64,000 nucleotides of DNA from Harmothoe impar. Its lineage: Eukaryota > Annelida > Polychaeta > Phyllodocida > Polynoidae. The stretch is from positions 42,101,377 to 42,165,376 of the forward strand of contig OX381708.1 in assembly GCA_947462335.1 (NCBI GenBank), in the 5' to 3' direction. Below, piece by piece: positions 50,443 through 62,189 of the stretch; within the stretch, counting starts at the first letter, position 1; every line of letters begins with the position of its first letter. The translations under genes were made by a program, and so were the position numbers. Under the pieces are notes generated by a model, which had not been told where the DNA came from, ran no database searches, and was given only the letters and a program-made list of their open reading frames with translations.

Positions 50443-50990
50443 AAATTGTAATTTTGACCAAAAATATGGATTCTACACCCTAGGAAACCCTATAATCAAT
50501 GTATTACATAAGCAAATCAGACAATCTTGAATTTTTGGTGGCCATCTTGGCAGCCATCTTGGAATTTTCCAAATTGTAATTTTGACCCAAAATATGGATT
50601 CTACACCCTAGGAAACCCTAAAATCCATGTATTACACAAGCAGATCAGACAATCTTGAATTTTTGGCGGCCATCTTGGCAGCCATTTTGGAATTTTCCAA
50701 ATTGTAATTTTGACCCAAAATATGGATTCTACACCCTAGGAAACCCTAAAATCCATGTATTACACAAGCAGATCAGACAATCTTGAATTTTTGGTGGCCA
50801 TCTTGGCAGCCATCTTGGAATTTCCCAAATTGTAATTTGGACTCAAAATATGGATTCTTCACCCTAGGAAACCCTAAAATCCATGTATTACACAAGCAAA
50901 AACAGATAATCTTGAGTTTCTGGCGGCCATCTTGGCAGCCATCTTGGAATAACCCAAATTGTAATTTTGACCAAAAATATGGATTCTACA
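50443..50990. repeat. 128-bp tandem repeat with YY1-like motifs
   Basis: Units begin AAATTGTAATTTTGAC at 50443, 50571, 50699, 50827 and 50956, the last partial. Copies are highly similar. Each full unit ends with two GCCATCTTGG motifs, GGCGGCCATCTTGG and GCAGCCATCTTGG, close to the vertebrate YY1 consensus. The Trp/Pro-rich ORF here is a frame of the repeat. Confidence 0.9.
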
Positions 50991-50999
50991 CCCATCCTA

Positions 51000-52500
51000 C
51001 ATCTCTACCAGAAGCTCTCATTTGGCCTGTAACCTGGTGTACCGTGTTACCCCTCCGCTGACCCCCCCCCCCCCCCCGTAGCCCCCCCACCCACCTCACT
51101 ACACTGCCCTGTCACCTTTTGCCGCCTGCCAGGTGAGAGGTGGTGGAGCGGTGTGTATCCGGGGGGGAGGGCGGTGGTGTCCAGAAACAGGAATGGTCAA
51201 CCGAGGTCAGTAAATGAGGTAGGTGTGTGTGTGTGTGGGGGGGGGGGGGGGATCCAAGTGTGGTATCCACGTGTGCCTATCCTGCCTGCTGGACAGGGGT
51301 GAAGAGGTACAGCCCACTTGACCACCGCCTGCCAGACTTGCCGACTCAGCGTTCCGGCTCAACAACCCTGACTTTTGCACAAACAAACTAGGCCCAAAGG
51401 AATGGTGAGCTATGAATTTTGGAAAAGATCGGAAGAAATGCCACACTTTACACCAAAATATTGCTTAGATGGAGAGTGTTTTGAAGAAACTAGTGACATA
51501 TATCATCACCATTTTTTGTATAGAATACAACTGAAAAGGAATTAAAGTGATACAGATGTGCAAACATGTCCAAAATTAGCTTCTCCAAAGGCTCACTTTT
51601 TTTGGCAGAATCTCAGTTTTTTTTCAGTTTTTCAAAGAAATCTCTTATTTTAGGTGATAAAACTTATTTTTTTCCCATTTCTTTTGACAGATACAGATAC
51701 CTGAGGTGTTTTGCAACAGAATGATATAGCTCAAATAGTTCACATGATATTGCATAAAGGTGTAATAGATGAGAGAAAAGACGTCTGCACAAAAAAAGAG
51801 GGTGACTATTATAAGAGTGGGCTTGACCTAGTTTCACAGCTTTTTACAGAGAACATAGCCCACTCCAATAATGTCTAATTACAGTATTTGTAACTACTCA
51901 AATTTACTTGATTGTGGTTTACATTTTGCACATTTTGGACAGTATTTCCTTTCTCAGCATTGGTCAACTCCTATATATTATATTATAGTCGAGGTGATCT
52001 ATCATATGTTACCATATATGTGCTTAATATCTGAATTATCATAGATGATACTCTTGCTTTCTACATTCTTGGTTTATATGATGCAGAGATAAAAAGATCA
52101 AATGTTTACTAAGGATGAATAATTATTACTCTAATATAGAGGTTCATGATAATTATGTGTGATACATCCATACATCTATAGGAATATTGAGACAGTTTCA
52201 AAACATTGGTCACCGACCCCCCGCCCCCTCGGCACCCATTCTCTCCCCTCAGGGACACCATATATCACTCACCCTCTATCCCCTACTAACTCACCCCTAA
52301 CCCCCCTCACTCCACCCAACCCCACCCCACCTCACCCACCCTGAGCCCCTAGGCCCGCTCGGTCAATTAGGCCCTAATTTAGGCGGTCCGTGATGGCGCT
52401 ACGTCATTTAGGCCGGTCGCCATTCGTCCCGTGACAATCATGTGACAGCTTCCCAGGTTATTAGCCCTTTAAGAGCCGCAAAGTGCTTTAATGTGCTATG
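51000..52500. other. No gene seen; C- and G-runs
   Basis: Homopolymer C at about 51062-51077 and a GT/G tract at about 51225-51250 flank a GC-rich stretch. 52200-52370 is C-rich low complexity. Confidence 0.55.
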
Positions 52501-52504
52501 TCCT

Positions 52505-52578
52505 TGGTCGGCATGGTGCGTGAATGCAGCCCTGACGAGTCTACTCGCCAAGGCTTTATTCATGCATCATGCCGACCA
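52505..52578. repeat. 74-nt imperfect hairpin
   Basis: TGGTCGGCATG pairs with CATGCCGACCA. Pairing continues through GTGAATGCAGCC/GGCTTTATTCAT with a few GU pairs and one mismatch, then a small internal loop and a CGAG/CTCG cap. Length and mild imperfection are like a miRNA precursor, but the terminal loop is only about 4 nt. A related GCGAGTTACTCGCATCATGC follows at about 52630. Confidence 0.65.
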
Positions 52579-53284
52579 TTCGGGAGTGCAGTAGCCGGTA
52601 GAGTCTGCATGCTGCATCCATGTGGGACTGGCGAGTTACTCGCATCATGCACAATAACGACAAAGGGCATAATTCATTAAAATACTATGCTGCACGTAAA
52701 GGGCTCTGTGGAGCGGCAGGGGGTGGGGGAGTAGGGTTGTGGGAACAGCAGGAGAGGGAGGAAAGCAGGGGGAGGTGAGAGCGGAGGTTTACATGGTGTA
52801 GATGTTTTAGGGAAATACAAAGAAGGGAAATAGGATCTACTTCTGAGCTTTAAATGTTTCATTCTTGGCGACAAGGTTAAATCGGTTGCCACACTTCTGT
52901 CAACCGCTTTGAAACGTCTAGATCTAGACATATGTGATACCTTAATTCAGAAACTTGAGATTGCTGAGGGTGGTTCAGGGTAGTCATATATTGTCCTTTT
53001 CATGCCCATTGTTGGCATGCTAGTGTCCCCGGCTATCCTCTGACAGGGATGATAAGAGTTTTTCCTGGTTGGACGCTCTACACCTGAATAGAGCTAATAA
53101 TGTACTCGACTTACCCTAATACCCTTCTAAAGGCCCACGCCGGGGTAACCCCGATCCTGCCCTGCCGTCTTACATTTATCTTTGTACAGACGTTATTAAT
53201 GAGGCCCCTGCTCACCTGGCCTAGTTCCTGAGTTGCTCACCAGGGGCCACCACCTGCTCCCACCTGCTCCTGGGCACGTGACCT

Positions 53285-53460
53285 AAAACCCTGGCCGCCG
53301 CCCACACGTACACACCTCTCCCCTCCTTTATCGCCGCCAGGGGAGCTACCTGCGCACCCCGCGTGCGCATTGAGGAGGCAGGTGTCTTCCGGTCGCGGCG
53401 CCATCTGGCGGGAACTGCCGATACCAGGGGCGGATGCAGCTAGTGCGCAGGCGTGGTGAC
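53285..53460. promoter_or_regulatory. CpG-rich patch, possible promoter
   Basis: CpG dinucleotides are far denser than elsewhere in the window. The patch holds GCGGCGCCATCTGGCGGGAA, which combines YY1-like and E2F-like (GGCGGGAA) motifs, and CACGTG E-boxes lie on both sides (about 53275 and 53545). No TATA box or confident gene is attached; a 118-codon plus-strand ORF starts at 53685 but is not recognisable. Confidence 0.3.
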
Positions 53461-53689
53461 CTGAGTTGATGAGAAAGGTCATCAGGGGCATGGGTGCTAG
53501 GGGTGGGTGGGCGTGAGGATTTATGGTGACTATCACTAAGGGTCACGTGGGAAGGTAGAGGTTGTCTCAGGTGGGTGGAATGAGAGGAAGGGGGATAGGG
53601 TCGGGAGGGTCTGGAAAAGAAGGATGATGCCAATCTGTTGATATTCATAATTTTCTAACCAGCGTACGTTATGCTGTATCAATAATGTG

Positions 53690-55840
53690 CGCGGGACTTA
53701 CTCTCGTTCCCAAATCCTTCGGAGGGAAAGCTCTGGTAACAGCCACTTTGACCTTGAACTTGGATTTTGCTAAATTTAGGAAGTTCCTGTGGTTAGTTTG
53801 GAACCAGCAGACAGAAACCAGAAATGGAACCAGAAAGGATTTGGGAAGGAAAGTACGTGGGAGTAAGCTTGGGAGGGGAAAAATCCAGGTGACGAAGGAG
53901 CGCAGGTATGTTAACAGGTTATGGCTGACTGCGGCGGGGCTTGGGGCTGGGCAGCAAGATGGAGGTTATATAGATGAGTCATTTTGGATGGCAATAGATG
54001 ATGGCCCTGGTGAGATTGGGAGCAAAGGAAAGATAGCATAAATGAGTGAACTGCTAGAAAGCGATAGTAAATGAAGCTCCACTATCAAGGATCCAGGCAT
54101 GATGAGCGGGAGAGGAGAGAGTGCAGGTGTGTGTGTTACTATGCAGATCCTGACTATGTGTTTTCCCAGGCACTTGAGGCATCTCTTCCTTGAGACAAAT
54201 ACATGCTTGGCCTGCTTTAATGTATCCCTGCAGGCAATACACACATGATGACAACCCCATTCATTCCCACCCATACACGCATGCATCCCACACCCACACA
54301 CACACACATTCACACACACATCTTCTCACTCCTCAGCTGCTCACGTCCTCTCGACCCCTTCTCTGTCATTGTATCTAGGCCACACACAAATCAATGTGTT
54401 TCATGTAACTCGCCCTATCCCCAGCAAGGAAAGCCTATTCAATGCATTTCCTTAATACTGATATATCAGATAATATTGACAATATCGATGAATCTGACCT
54501 ACCTTCTTTCTTGCTATGTTACCTGAATTACAACCTTTCTATTTCCCTTATCCTCGCAGCTTTAAGACTCCCAGATATTGCATGCACTTTTCTACTTTCT
54601 AATTATCCAAACATCTCTCAATTTCCTACTAAGAAACAGGGGATGGCAGAAAAGCATGTGAGCCTCAGGAGCAGGTGCTGATTCAGGCATTCGCTAGAAA
54701 CAGGAAAAGTCCATAAGGCACTAAAGCTTTCTAATTCCCTCTAGTCGCAGCTGTGTCTTGTCTTGTTAGATTAAAATAACATTAATGAAGCGTCAAATGA
54801 CATTTCTATAAGAGTGATAGAAGAAGGGATTATAATCTGAAAGTGTGAAAAGGTTCTAAGCAGTGTCGGGTTATCTGACTGCCTCCAGTAGTGTCAGATA
54901 TCATTTGCATTTACTTGGCTGTTCTGAATATTGCTGATGAGGAAATCTACTCCACACTCCTGGGTACAATACAAGAAGGTGGCTAGAATCATGTTTCGCC
55001 CAATATGGGTTAGCTGAATTTTGATATTCATAAGATGCCCATTGATAGAGGCTCGTAATAGTGTCTTTCTTTTAAATATGAGCCAGGATGTTCACAAATA
55101 TCATACCTGTTTGCTATTAACGTAATTTCCTCGCACTCCTTGTATTTTGGTGTTATTACTGAAATTCAAGTGCACAGTGCACATTTTGCAGTGAAAATAC
55201 ATTGGAACAGAACTCTAGATGAGCAGTATGCCGTCCACTATCTGTGTCATACTGCCCATGGATATGATTTATCTTTTGAATACAATTTTGTTCAAGAGAG
55301 GGTCATGTAGGACATTTTATTCTTGGCTGTATACTAAATGAATAGATATCGAAGAAATTTGATACTGCATTTATGCGAAGGCATATACATACACATTATA
55401 TTGCAGTTTGATTTAAAGGTCTGATTACTAGTTTTCAATACCTGTATATAAATCATCCGGGTCAGCTAAATTCCTATAGCACGGGCACATAACCTCAACT
55501 ATTCGACCCCTTCAAGAACTGGCCACAGCCACTGGAGGAGGTTTTATGAGCGCCCTAACACGGCCATGGAGGCGGTAACAGAGACTAGTGGTGTCCTGTT
55601 CCATGTCCTCTTACACCCATGTCGATACTCTATTGATCTCACAGAGGTAGGGCACTGTGCTTGGAATAACACCAGTCAGCAGTAGCCTAGCTTGACCCAC
55701 TAGGGGAGAAATGATAGGGTCAACAAGGCATTAGGGAATAGAATCGAGGAAGTAGTGATGCTTGTGGTTATGTAATATGTGGACCCATATTATGTGTGAT
55801 TCATGCAGCACTTCATTGTGTGCATACCTATTTATATTAT
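53690..55840. other. No confident gene
   Basis: The ORF at 53685-54041 starts with ATG and follows the CpG-rich patch but matches no family I know. An (AC)n tract lies near 54295-54330. Confidence 0.45.
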
Positions 55841-55949
55841 GCATCACATTTCTAAAATTCTAGAAGTTGCTTTTGGGCTCATGAGCTGCATGGTACCGCT
55901 ATCACATTCAATGCTTGATAATGCACTTCAGTCCATTGAAGTCTGATCT

Positions 55950-56755
55950 GTACCTTTGTCAAAGCCCACATCACAGACTACAATTATGAAGGCTGCTCTG
56001 TGCCTTTGTCAAAGTCCACATTCATGTATTACTTACTGGCTACAATTGAAATCTGGTCTGTACCTGTGTCAAAGCCCACTTCCATGCACTACTTACAGGC
56101 CACCATTGAAGTCTGATCTGTGCCTGTGTCAAAGCCCACATCCATATACTACTCACATACTACTATTTTAAAGGCTGGTCTGTGCCTGTGCCAAAGCCTA
56201 CATCCCTGTACTACTTACAGGCTGCCATTGAAGCCTGATCTGTTCCTGTGTCAAAGCCCACATCCATGTATTACTTACAGATTAACACTGAAGGCTGGTC
56301 TGTACCGATGTCAAAGCATCACATTTCTAAAATGCTAGAAGTTGCTTTTGGGCTCATGATCTGTATTATACTGATATCGGATTCAATGCTTAATAATGCA
56401 CTTCAGTCAATTAAGTTTTGATCTGTACCTTTGTCAAAGCCCACATCACAGACTATTATTATAAAGGCTGGTCTGTACCTGTGTCAGAGCCCACATCCAT
56501 GTACTACTTACAGGCTACCACTGACGTCTGATATGTGCCTGTGTCAAAGCTCACATCCATGTACTATTCACAGACTAATGCTTTTAAGGCCCAGCGCCCC
56601 TATATATAGGGCTGAGTACCTGTCCTGACTCCACTCCGACTGTCGCTGGAGGGGTACCGAGATCTGCGCCTTTAAAGGCTGGTCTGTGGCTGTGCCAAAG
56701 CCCAAATCCATATACTACTTACAGGCCAGCACTGAAGGCTAGTCTGTGCCTGCCT
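55950..56755 (+). repeat. 60-bp satellite, array 1, with higher-order structure
   Basis: Diverged 60-bp units read GTCAAAGCCCACATCCATGT, ACTACTTACAGGCTACCA, TTGAAGTCTGATCTGTGCC. A spacer starting GCATCACATTTCTAAAAT occurs at 55841 and again at 56316, so spacer plus units repeat as a block of about 475 bp. Because 60 is a multiple of three, frames stay open and give 20-residue periodic ORFs; I treat these as artefacts. Confidence 0.85.
56591..56669. mobile_element. Small GC-rich insertion in the satellite
   Basis: About 80 bp beginning CCAGCGCCCCTATATATAGG interrupts one satellite unit. TTTTAAGGC on the left and TTTAAAGGC on the right resemble an imperfect target duplication. It contains the palindrome CCCTATATATAGGG. 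Family unknown. Confidence 0.4.
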
Positions 56756-56759
56756 TACG

Positions 56760-58100
56760 GAAAGCCAATATATTGCAGGAAAATGTATGGAATTACAAGC
56801 AATCCAGCGGTGAATGGGGTTAATGCCTACATCAATGTACTACTTAACTGCTTTTCTATTGAAAACAAACAATCTTTTCTACTGTAAATCAACGGTAGAT
56901 TCTACTGTTCATGTACACTAACACCGTATCATACACTGTAAAACGACAGTGGATTTTACTGCTCAGCTACACTGACTATTAACAGTGTACGCGAATGTTC
57001 TGAAAATGACTACAGGTGGTTCAAGTGAGTTGCCAATGTTATCAGTCCTTCCGAAAAAGTGCTCAACAGATCTTGCATTATTATCTTACGTATATAAGTC
57101 GAGTATTCATCAAAGCAAGTGCACCTGGGACCATGGATACAGGTCTGCTCGCATTCAATGCCCTTTCCATGTTCAGGCCAAGAACGAAAGAGTGTGAAAC
57201 TACCTGAACCGTTGTCAAATATTTAATTAAAGTGACACTATTATTGGCGATTATTACATATTTTACACTCGACATAAATGTCAGTGATTCATTTTAACCA
57301 GAAAATCGAAAAACCTGAAAGTACCTAGCATACATTTGTTATTTTCTAGGCGATTTTGATATAAAAAAGGAAATGTGAAAATGTGAAAGAAAGTACCTTG
57401 CATGCGTTTTCTTTTTTGCCCCGACACACATAAAGTAAAATGTCACATGCGCAGGAAGGATATCCATTTCACTCTTTTATTGTGCTTTCTGCATCAACCG
57501 GTAAGTGCGTCTTGATAAGATTTTGCAAAAGGATATATCAATTGCAAACACGATCCCCAAGCACATACCCCTCCCGAAGCAATACTTTCTACTATTTGAT
57601 GAATGATATGAAATGCTATCGGAACCATATAAAAGAGCCATTTAAAAAAAAAGTCATTCCTTTCTGTCCATAGATAATATCGCATTACAACAACTCATTC
57701 TTTTAACGGAACATGTTGAAGTAAAATTATTCCATTCTCTAGTATTGGCTACTTTTCGTAGACATCAATCAAATTCTGATGTTCAAATTTTCTTACTCTA
57801 ACCGAAGTGTGGTTACATAGGGCATGATTCCACAATAGAATGCATATAAATGTCGGTGTCGAATGCATCTCATTATAGATTCCCATAGAAACTCTTAGTA
57901 GTACGTGGATGGTACATGGATGGCGCATTGCCATTACTCAGCTATTACCAAAGGTGCATTAGCATAAGCACAGACCGGACTCCAATTATAGCTAGTATAA
58001 AAGTAAAACAGACGTGGCATTGTTACACAAGATTCGGTATGGGCCCTGTGAACCTGCTGACCAGCCTTCGGCTGTGAACGTTTTAAACCTGAATCATTAT
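56760..58100. other. No gene between the satellite arrays
   Basis: 56880-56990 has CTGTAAA/TTTACTG motifs like those around the tRNA-like array at 27.3-28.6 kb, suggesting a relic of the same element family. Otherwise AT-rich. Confidence 0.5.
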
Positions 58101-58101
58101 C

Positions 58102-58665
58102 ACAGGCACAGACCAGTCTTCAATAGTTGCCTGTAAGTAGTCCATGAATGTGGGCATTGATGCAGGCACAGGCCAGCCTTCAATAGTAGCCTGTAAGTAG
58201 AACATGGATGTGGGCATTGATGCAGGCACAGGCCAGCCTTCAATAGTTGCCTGTAAGTAGTACATGAATGTGGGCATTGATGCAGGCACAGGCCAGCCTT
58301 CAATAGTTGCCTGTAAGTAGTACATGAATGTGGGCATTGATGCAGGCACAGGCCAGCCTTCAATAGTTGCCTGTAAGTAGTACATGAATGTGGGCATTGA
58401 TGCAGGCACAGGCCAGCCTTCAATAGTTGCCTGTAAGTAGTACATGAATGTGGGCATTGATGCAGGCACAGACCAGCCTTCAATAGTAGCCTGTAAGTAG
58501 AACATGGATGTGGGCCTTGATGCAGGCACAGACCAGCGTAATGGCAGCCTGTGAGTAGTACACTGATGTCGGCATTGATGCAGGTATAGACCAGCTTAAT
58601 GGCAGCCTGTAAGTAGTACATGGATGTGGGCATTGGCGCGGGCACAGACCAGCCTTCAATAGTTG
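58102..58665 (-). repeat. 60-bp satellite, array 2, inverted relative to array 1
   Basis: Nine full units and one partial, starting at 58102, 58163, 58223 and then every 60 bp to 58523; the last two are shorter. The central units are nearly identical. The consensus is the reverse complement of array 1. Two minus-strand frames stay open (148 and 181 codons; repeat ASMPTFMYYLQATIEGWPVP), with no signal of real coding use. A leftover half unit lies at 58953-58998, beyond the SINE. Confidence 0.92.
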
Positions 58666-58952
58666 GTTGGTTGTTGGGTTGCTTTAAGCCCTAAATAACA
58701 GCTATGGTCATTTCGAGGGTAGTGATGGTGATCAGATCTATAAGGTGACTGAAGGTAGAAATCACATCCCTACACTTTTATAGAGACAATGGTTCTTTTA
58801 CATTTTACACTACATAGGCATAGTGTGAGATGGACAGGCCTTTGATATGTTGTATGCCTACCACAGGAGGGGGAGGTTGCAGCTCGAGTCTCAAACCCAC
58901 GGTCTTATGGGTGCCAGACGAACGCTCTACAGCCTGAGCTAGCTCCCCACCC
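58666..58952 (-). mobile_element. tRNA-derived SINE
   Basis: On the minus strand the head is GGGGAGCTAGCTCAGGCTGT, then AGAGCG (A-box region) and GTGGGTTTGAGACTCGAG (B-box region). A body of about 170 nt follows, then a 3' part with GAAATGACCATAGCTGTTAT and a tail of CAACCAACCAAC. The 3' segment resembles a conserved domain I associate with invertebrate SINE families, from memory and unchecked. It splits a 60-bp satellite unit between CAATAGTTG and CCTGTGAG. It would depend on a LINE for mobility. Confidence 0.75.
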
Positions 58953-58998
58953 CCTGTGAGAAGTTCATGAATGTGCGATTAGCCACAGGGACAAACCA

Positions 58999-61776
58999 AA
59001 CTTACATTGTAGAATGGTTTGAAAGAGTTTGACCCTTTAACCTCTCGAATTATATCTCTGTACTCAAACTAATAAATTAACTTAATTCCTACAATGGTAT
59101 TACATTGTACTAGATATACACCTCACATGCTCCAAATAAGACCAGCTTAATGTTTTAGCTGCCTCACACAATGGACACAGGAATCCACTATCTGGTTATA
59201 AAAGAATGCATCTGCCCCACCATTCCCATCGTCACACGTTCGGGGAACCAACATTTGCATTGATTCACCAAGATAAAGTGGGCCTACACAATCGATTCCA
59301 AGACAGTTCCGTCGCGTCATGGATCTAATGGTCACGTCATGGATCTAATTACGTCACTAGGACATACTGCAGATGGCGTCTGACGTCACCGTTGACGTTA
59401 CAGTTGATCAGATTACGTCACTTAATGGTGTCTGGGGCTGGTACTAGAGAAGGACTGCCTGAACATCCATCCTACTGATCTCTGTTTATCAGATTATAGA
59501 CCATATACTCCCACCTTAAATCCCATATAGGGGGAGGTATGGTAGCACCCTGCTGTGGAGTAATATGCTCGTAACGGTCAACACGTGTTTGTGGTGCGTT
59601 TCTATGTATGGGTCCTCAGTAGCATTAAAGCCTTCATCATATTGGATGGCACTATTTTACCAACAATGATTTTACCCGCGTGCATCGTGTTTTTTTAATC
59701 TACCTTGCGTGGAGCAAAGGAATGCATAAAAACACAGGCAGATAATGTTTGATATAAAATTATCATTGATCAGTATTGATTAGTACAGATGCTCTTACCA
59801 AATATCCACTCCTCGTCAAGATTCAATCAGCAATTTCCCCCCTAGATGTCTGTTTTTACTGACCGGGTCAGATATCTCCTCACTGCATGACCCACTGGAC
59901 CCAAAACTGCCAAGTATCCTTCTGTTGGCTATATTGTTATGCATAAGGCACCTCTTATCGATGATGATTTTAAGAGATTATGGAGCCATTTACACAGCAG
60001 TAATAGACACCTGCATGAACGCACACACAGGCTTCCTGTGCTGAATTCTCAACAATGCAATATATTGACTAATGTTTTAGGAAAATTGATTTTTGTCCCT
60101 ATTATCGGATATAGCAACTTTAAAATTAATAACCATGGTTATTCTCATCCTGTGTTATTTCCAATTCTCTTTCTCATTAATGCAGAGTATTGAAATTGGA
60201 GTATTAATATTAGGTCCTATTTCTATAGCATAGACCAAAAAATATGAGTGGATGGACATGGGTCGAGAGCATCATCACATCCTAACCACAAGCGTTACTC
60301 TGCTGTGCTCATCACCTCTAATACCATTGTCTTTGCCACCCCTTTTTTCAAGGAAACCTTTTTTTCTCTATTCTAATACCGCATCTTTTCCATCCTGAAT
60401 AGGCAATCATCTAAAAGGGGTTGGCCCATGGGCTTTTTAAGTCTCCTTTCTATAGTGATAAGTGGAAGTGAAAAAGTCAATTGGCTGTGCTGCTGGTCCT
60501 ATCTGTAGGCATTAGGCCGGCATTATCAGCCAGGACCTCTTTAGTGTGGACCGTCCCAGTGGAAGCCTGATATGTGACCGTCTTAAAGCATTGATTCCAC
60601 TGAGCAAATATTGAGTCGAATTACTGGCACTGGAAGAATTTCCTAAATTCAGCTCAGTCAGCTCATTGTTGATTGGATTTTAGATTATTAGCGTTAGTTG
60701 GATTCAAGTATAAGGGCTCAGCCTGGCACCTTTACTCTGTGGGGTCTTCCATTAAAGTATGTAGGCCCATTCTCTCCCAAAATTGACCCCCCCCCCCAAC
60801 TCTGGTCCCCTTGAAGCTCTTATATACGGAGCCTTGTAGGCAAAATATCTCTGTAGAAAGCCCCATCCCCTTTGTGCAAACATATTTTATGCAAGGCCCC
60901 TGTTTTATGTTAGCCGATGGCCCAGCACCAGCCTGACATTTAGCCTGTGTGTTTGATCGGGCCAACACGTTCCAAACATTATTACGAATATTGACCGATG
61001 CTACTGGATGCAATAATAATAACGTGGTTCACCATCACCTCGGGATCAGTAATCAGTGGAAGTGGTACTTTAATTGGGATATTTTAATCACAGAACGCAG
61101 CCCCCCATCCACTCTTAGTTTAAGGATGCACACAAGTGGATCCCTAAAGCACCACCACAAAGGACTCACACACTCTCCGCCATCGACGCAGCCAGTATGT
61201 CATGTCTATTAGGTGCATATTCTGTGAGAGCAGATTAATTTGCATTCATTCTTTTTCTTGCAGCGTCATTTTACTTGGAATTGGTTGCTCTGATAGCCCA
61301 TTGTGTCCGACTGATGGTATTTTTAACCTGAAGTTCTCAGTCGGAGCCTTAAATTTGCATAAAGGAGTGGTCATTCTTTAAGAATATGGGGCGGATTTGA
61401 TATTGGGGATCAACAGCTTTGAATCCTCAAGATGGGGGGGGCAGAAAAATGTCAATGTATTACTATAGTTGAAAGGGAGGGAGGCAGAACTATTTTGATA
61501 CCTAAGTAATAGTAGATAGTGATACCTAAGTAATAGTAGATAGTAATGGCGGCAGTTTGCCAAGAATTTCAGTATAATGCTGATAGATATGGGAGGAAAT
61601 ACAAAGGGACTTGCGAATCTTATTAATGGAATATGAATCACCAGATAGAAACTTCAAAGATTCCCATGAGCTATGTTATATGTATCTTAATTGTTCTGTT
61701 GGAAATGAGGGTTTCCATTTATTTATTGCAATCTCTCTATAAAACCCGATGCCTGTAACCATATTAGTGGGAGTAC
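58999..61776. other. No confident gene
   Basis: A minus-strand frame at 59150-59290 has a cysteine pattern noted as a weak exon candidate in the findings. 61498-61545 is a 24-bp direct repeat (GATACCTAAGTAATAGTAGA). A C-run lies at about 60787. Confidence 0.45.
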
Positions 61777-62189
61777 TCAGGTGGCAGCATGGACAAGAAA
61801 ATATGCGTCATCTTGATAAGGTTATAATCATAACAATATATCTAAGATTATGCTGCATACCCTTTGAATGTCCCTTGATGTGTTATTATGAACATAGTCC
61901 CAAGTAGATTTACGGATCTACTGCCTCATATTGGTATAAAGCTAAGGACAGTATCATTAGGGTTGTTGTTTATTGTAGTTATATGGATACAACATTGATT
62001 CATTCCAGGGGCCCTAGCTCCCCCAGGTGGGCAGGTGGTGAACTAGGTAATGCACTTACTCCACCTGGGGAATATATCCCAATGTTGCCGCCCAACATTG
62101 GTGTCATAATCTTGATTTTAAGATTGTAACCTTATCAAAACTATATGAATTAAGATTATCTACAATGTCTTGTCCACCCCCTCTTTGGA
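61777..62189. mobile_element. Diverged inverted-repeat element (about 410 bp)
   Basis: GGACAAGA, GATAAGGTTATAATC and AAGATTATG on the left (61777-61862) recur in inverse at 62103-62189. The centre has two further hairpins, CCCCAGGTGG/CCACCTGGGG and CCAATGTTG/CAACATTGG. It looks like an old MITE; no target duplication is clear. Confidence 0.5.

Noticed and set aside
53685..54041. 118-codon ORF after the CpG-rich patch
   Set aside because: It has a real ATG, but no recognisable domain or downstream signals, so I do not list it as a gene.
58083..58645. Overlapping 148- and 181-codon minus-strand ORFs as a repeat protein gene
   Set aside because: The 60-bp satellite period keeps frames open automatically. 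Two different frames are open at once and array 1 shows the same frames decaying.
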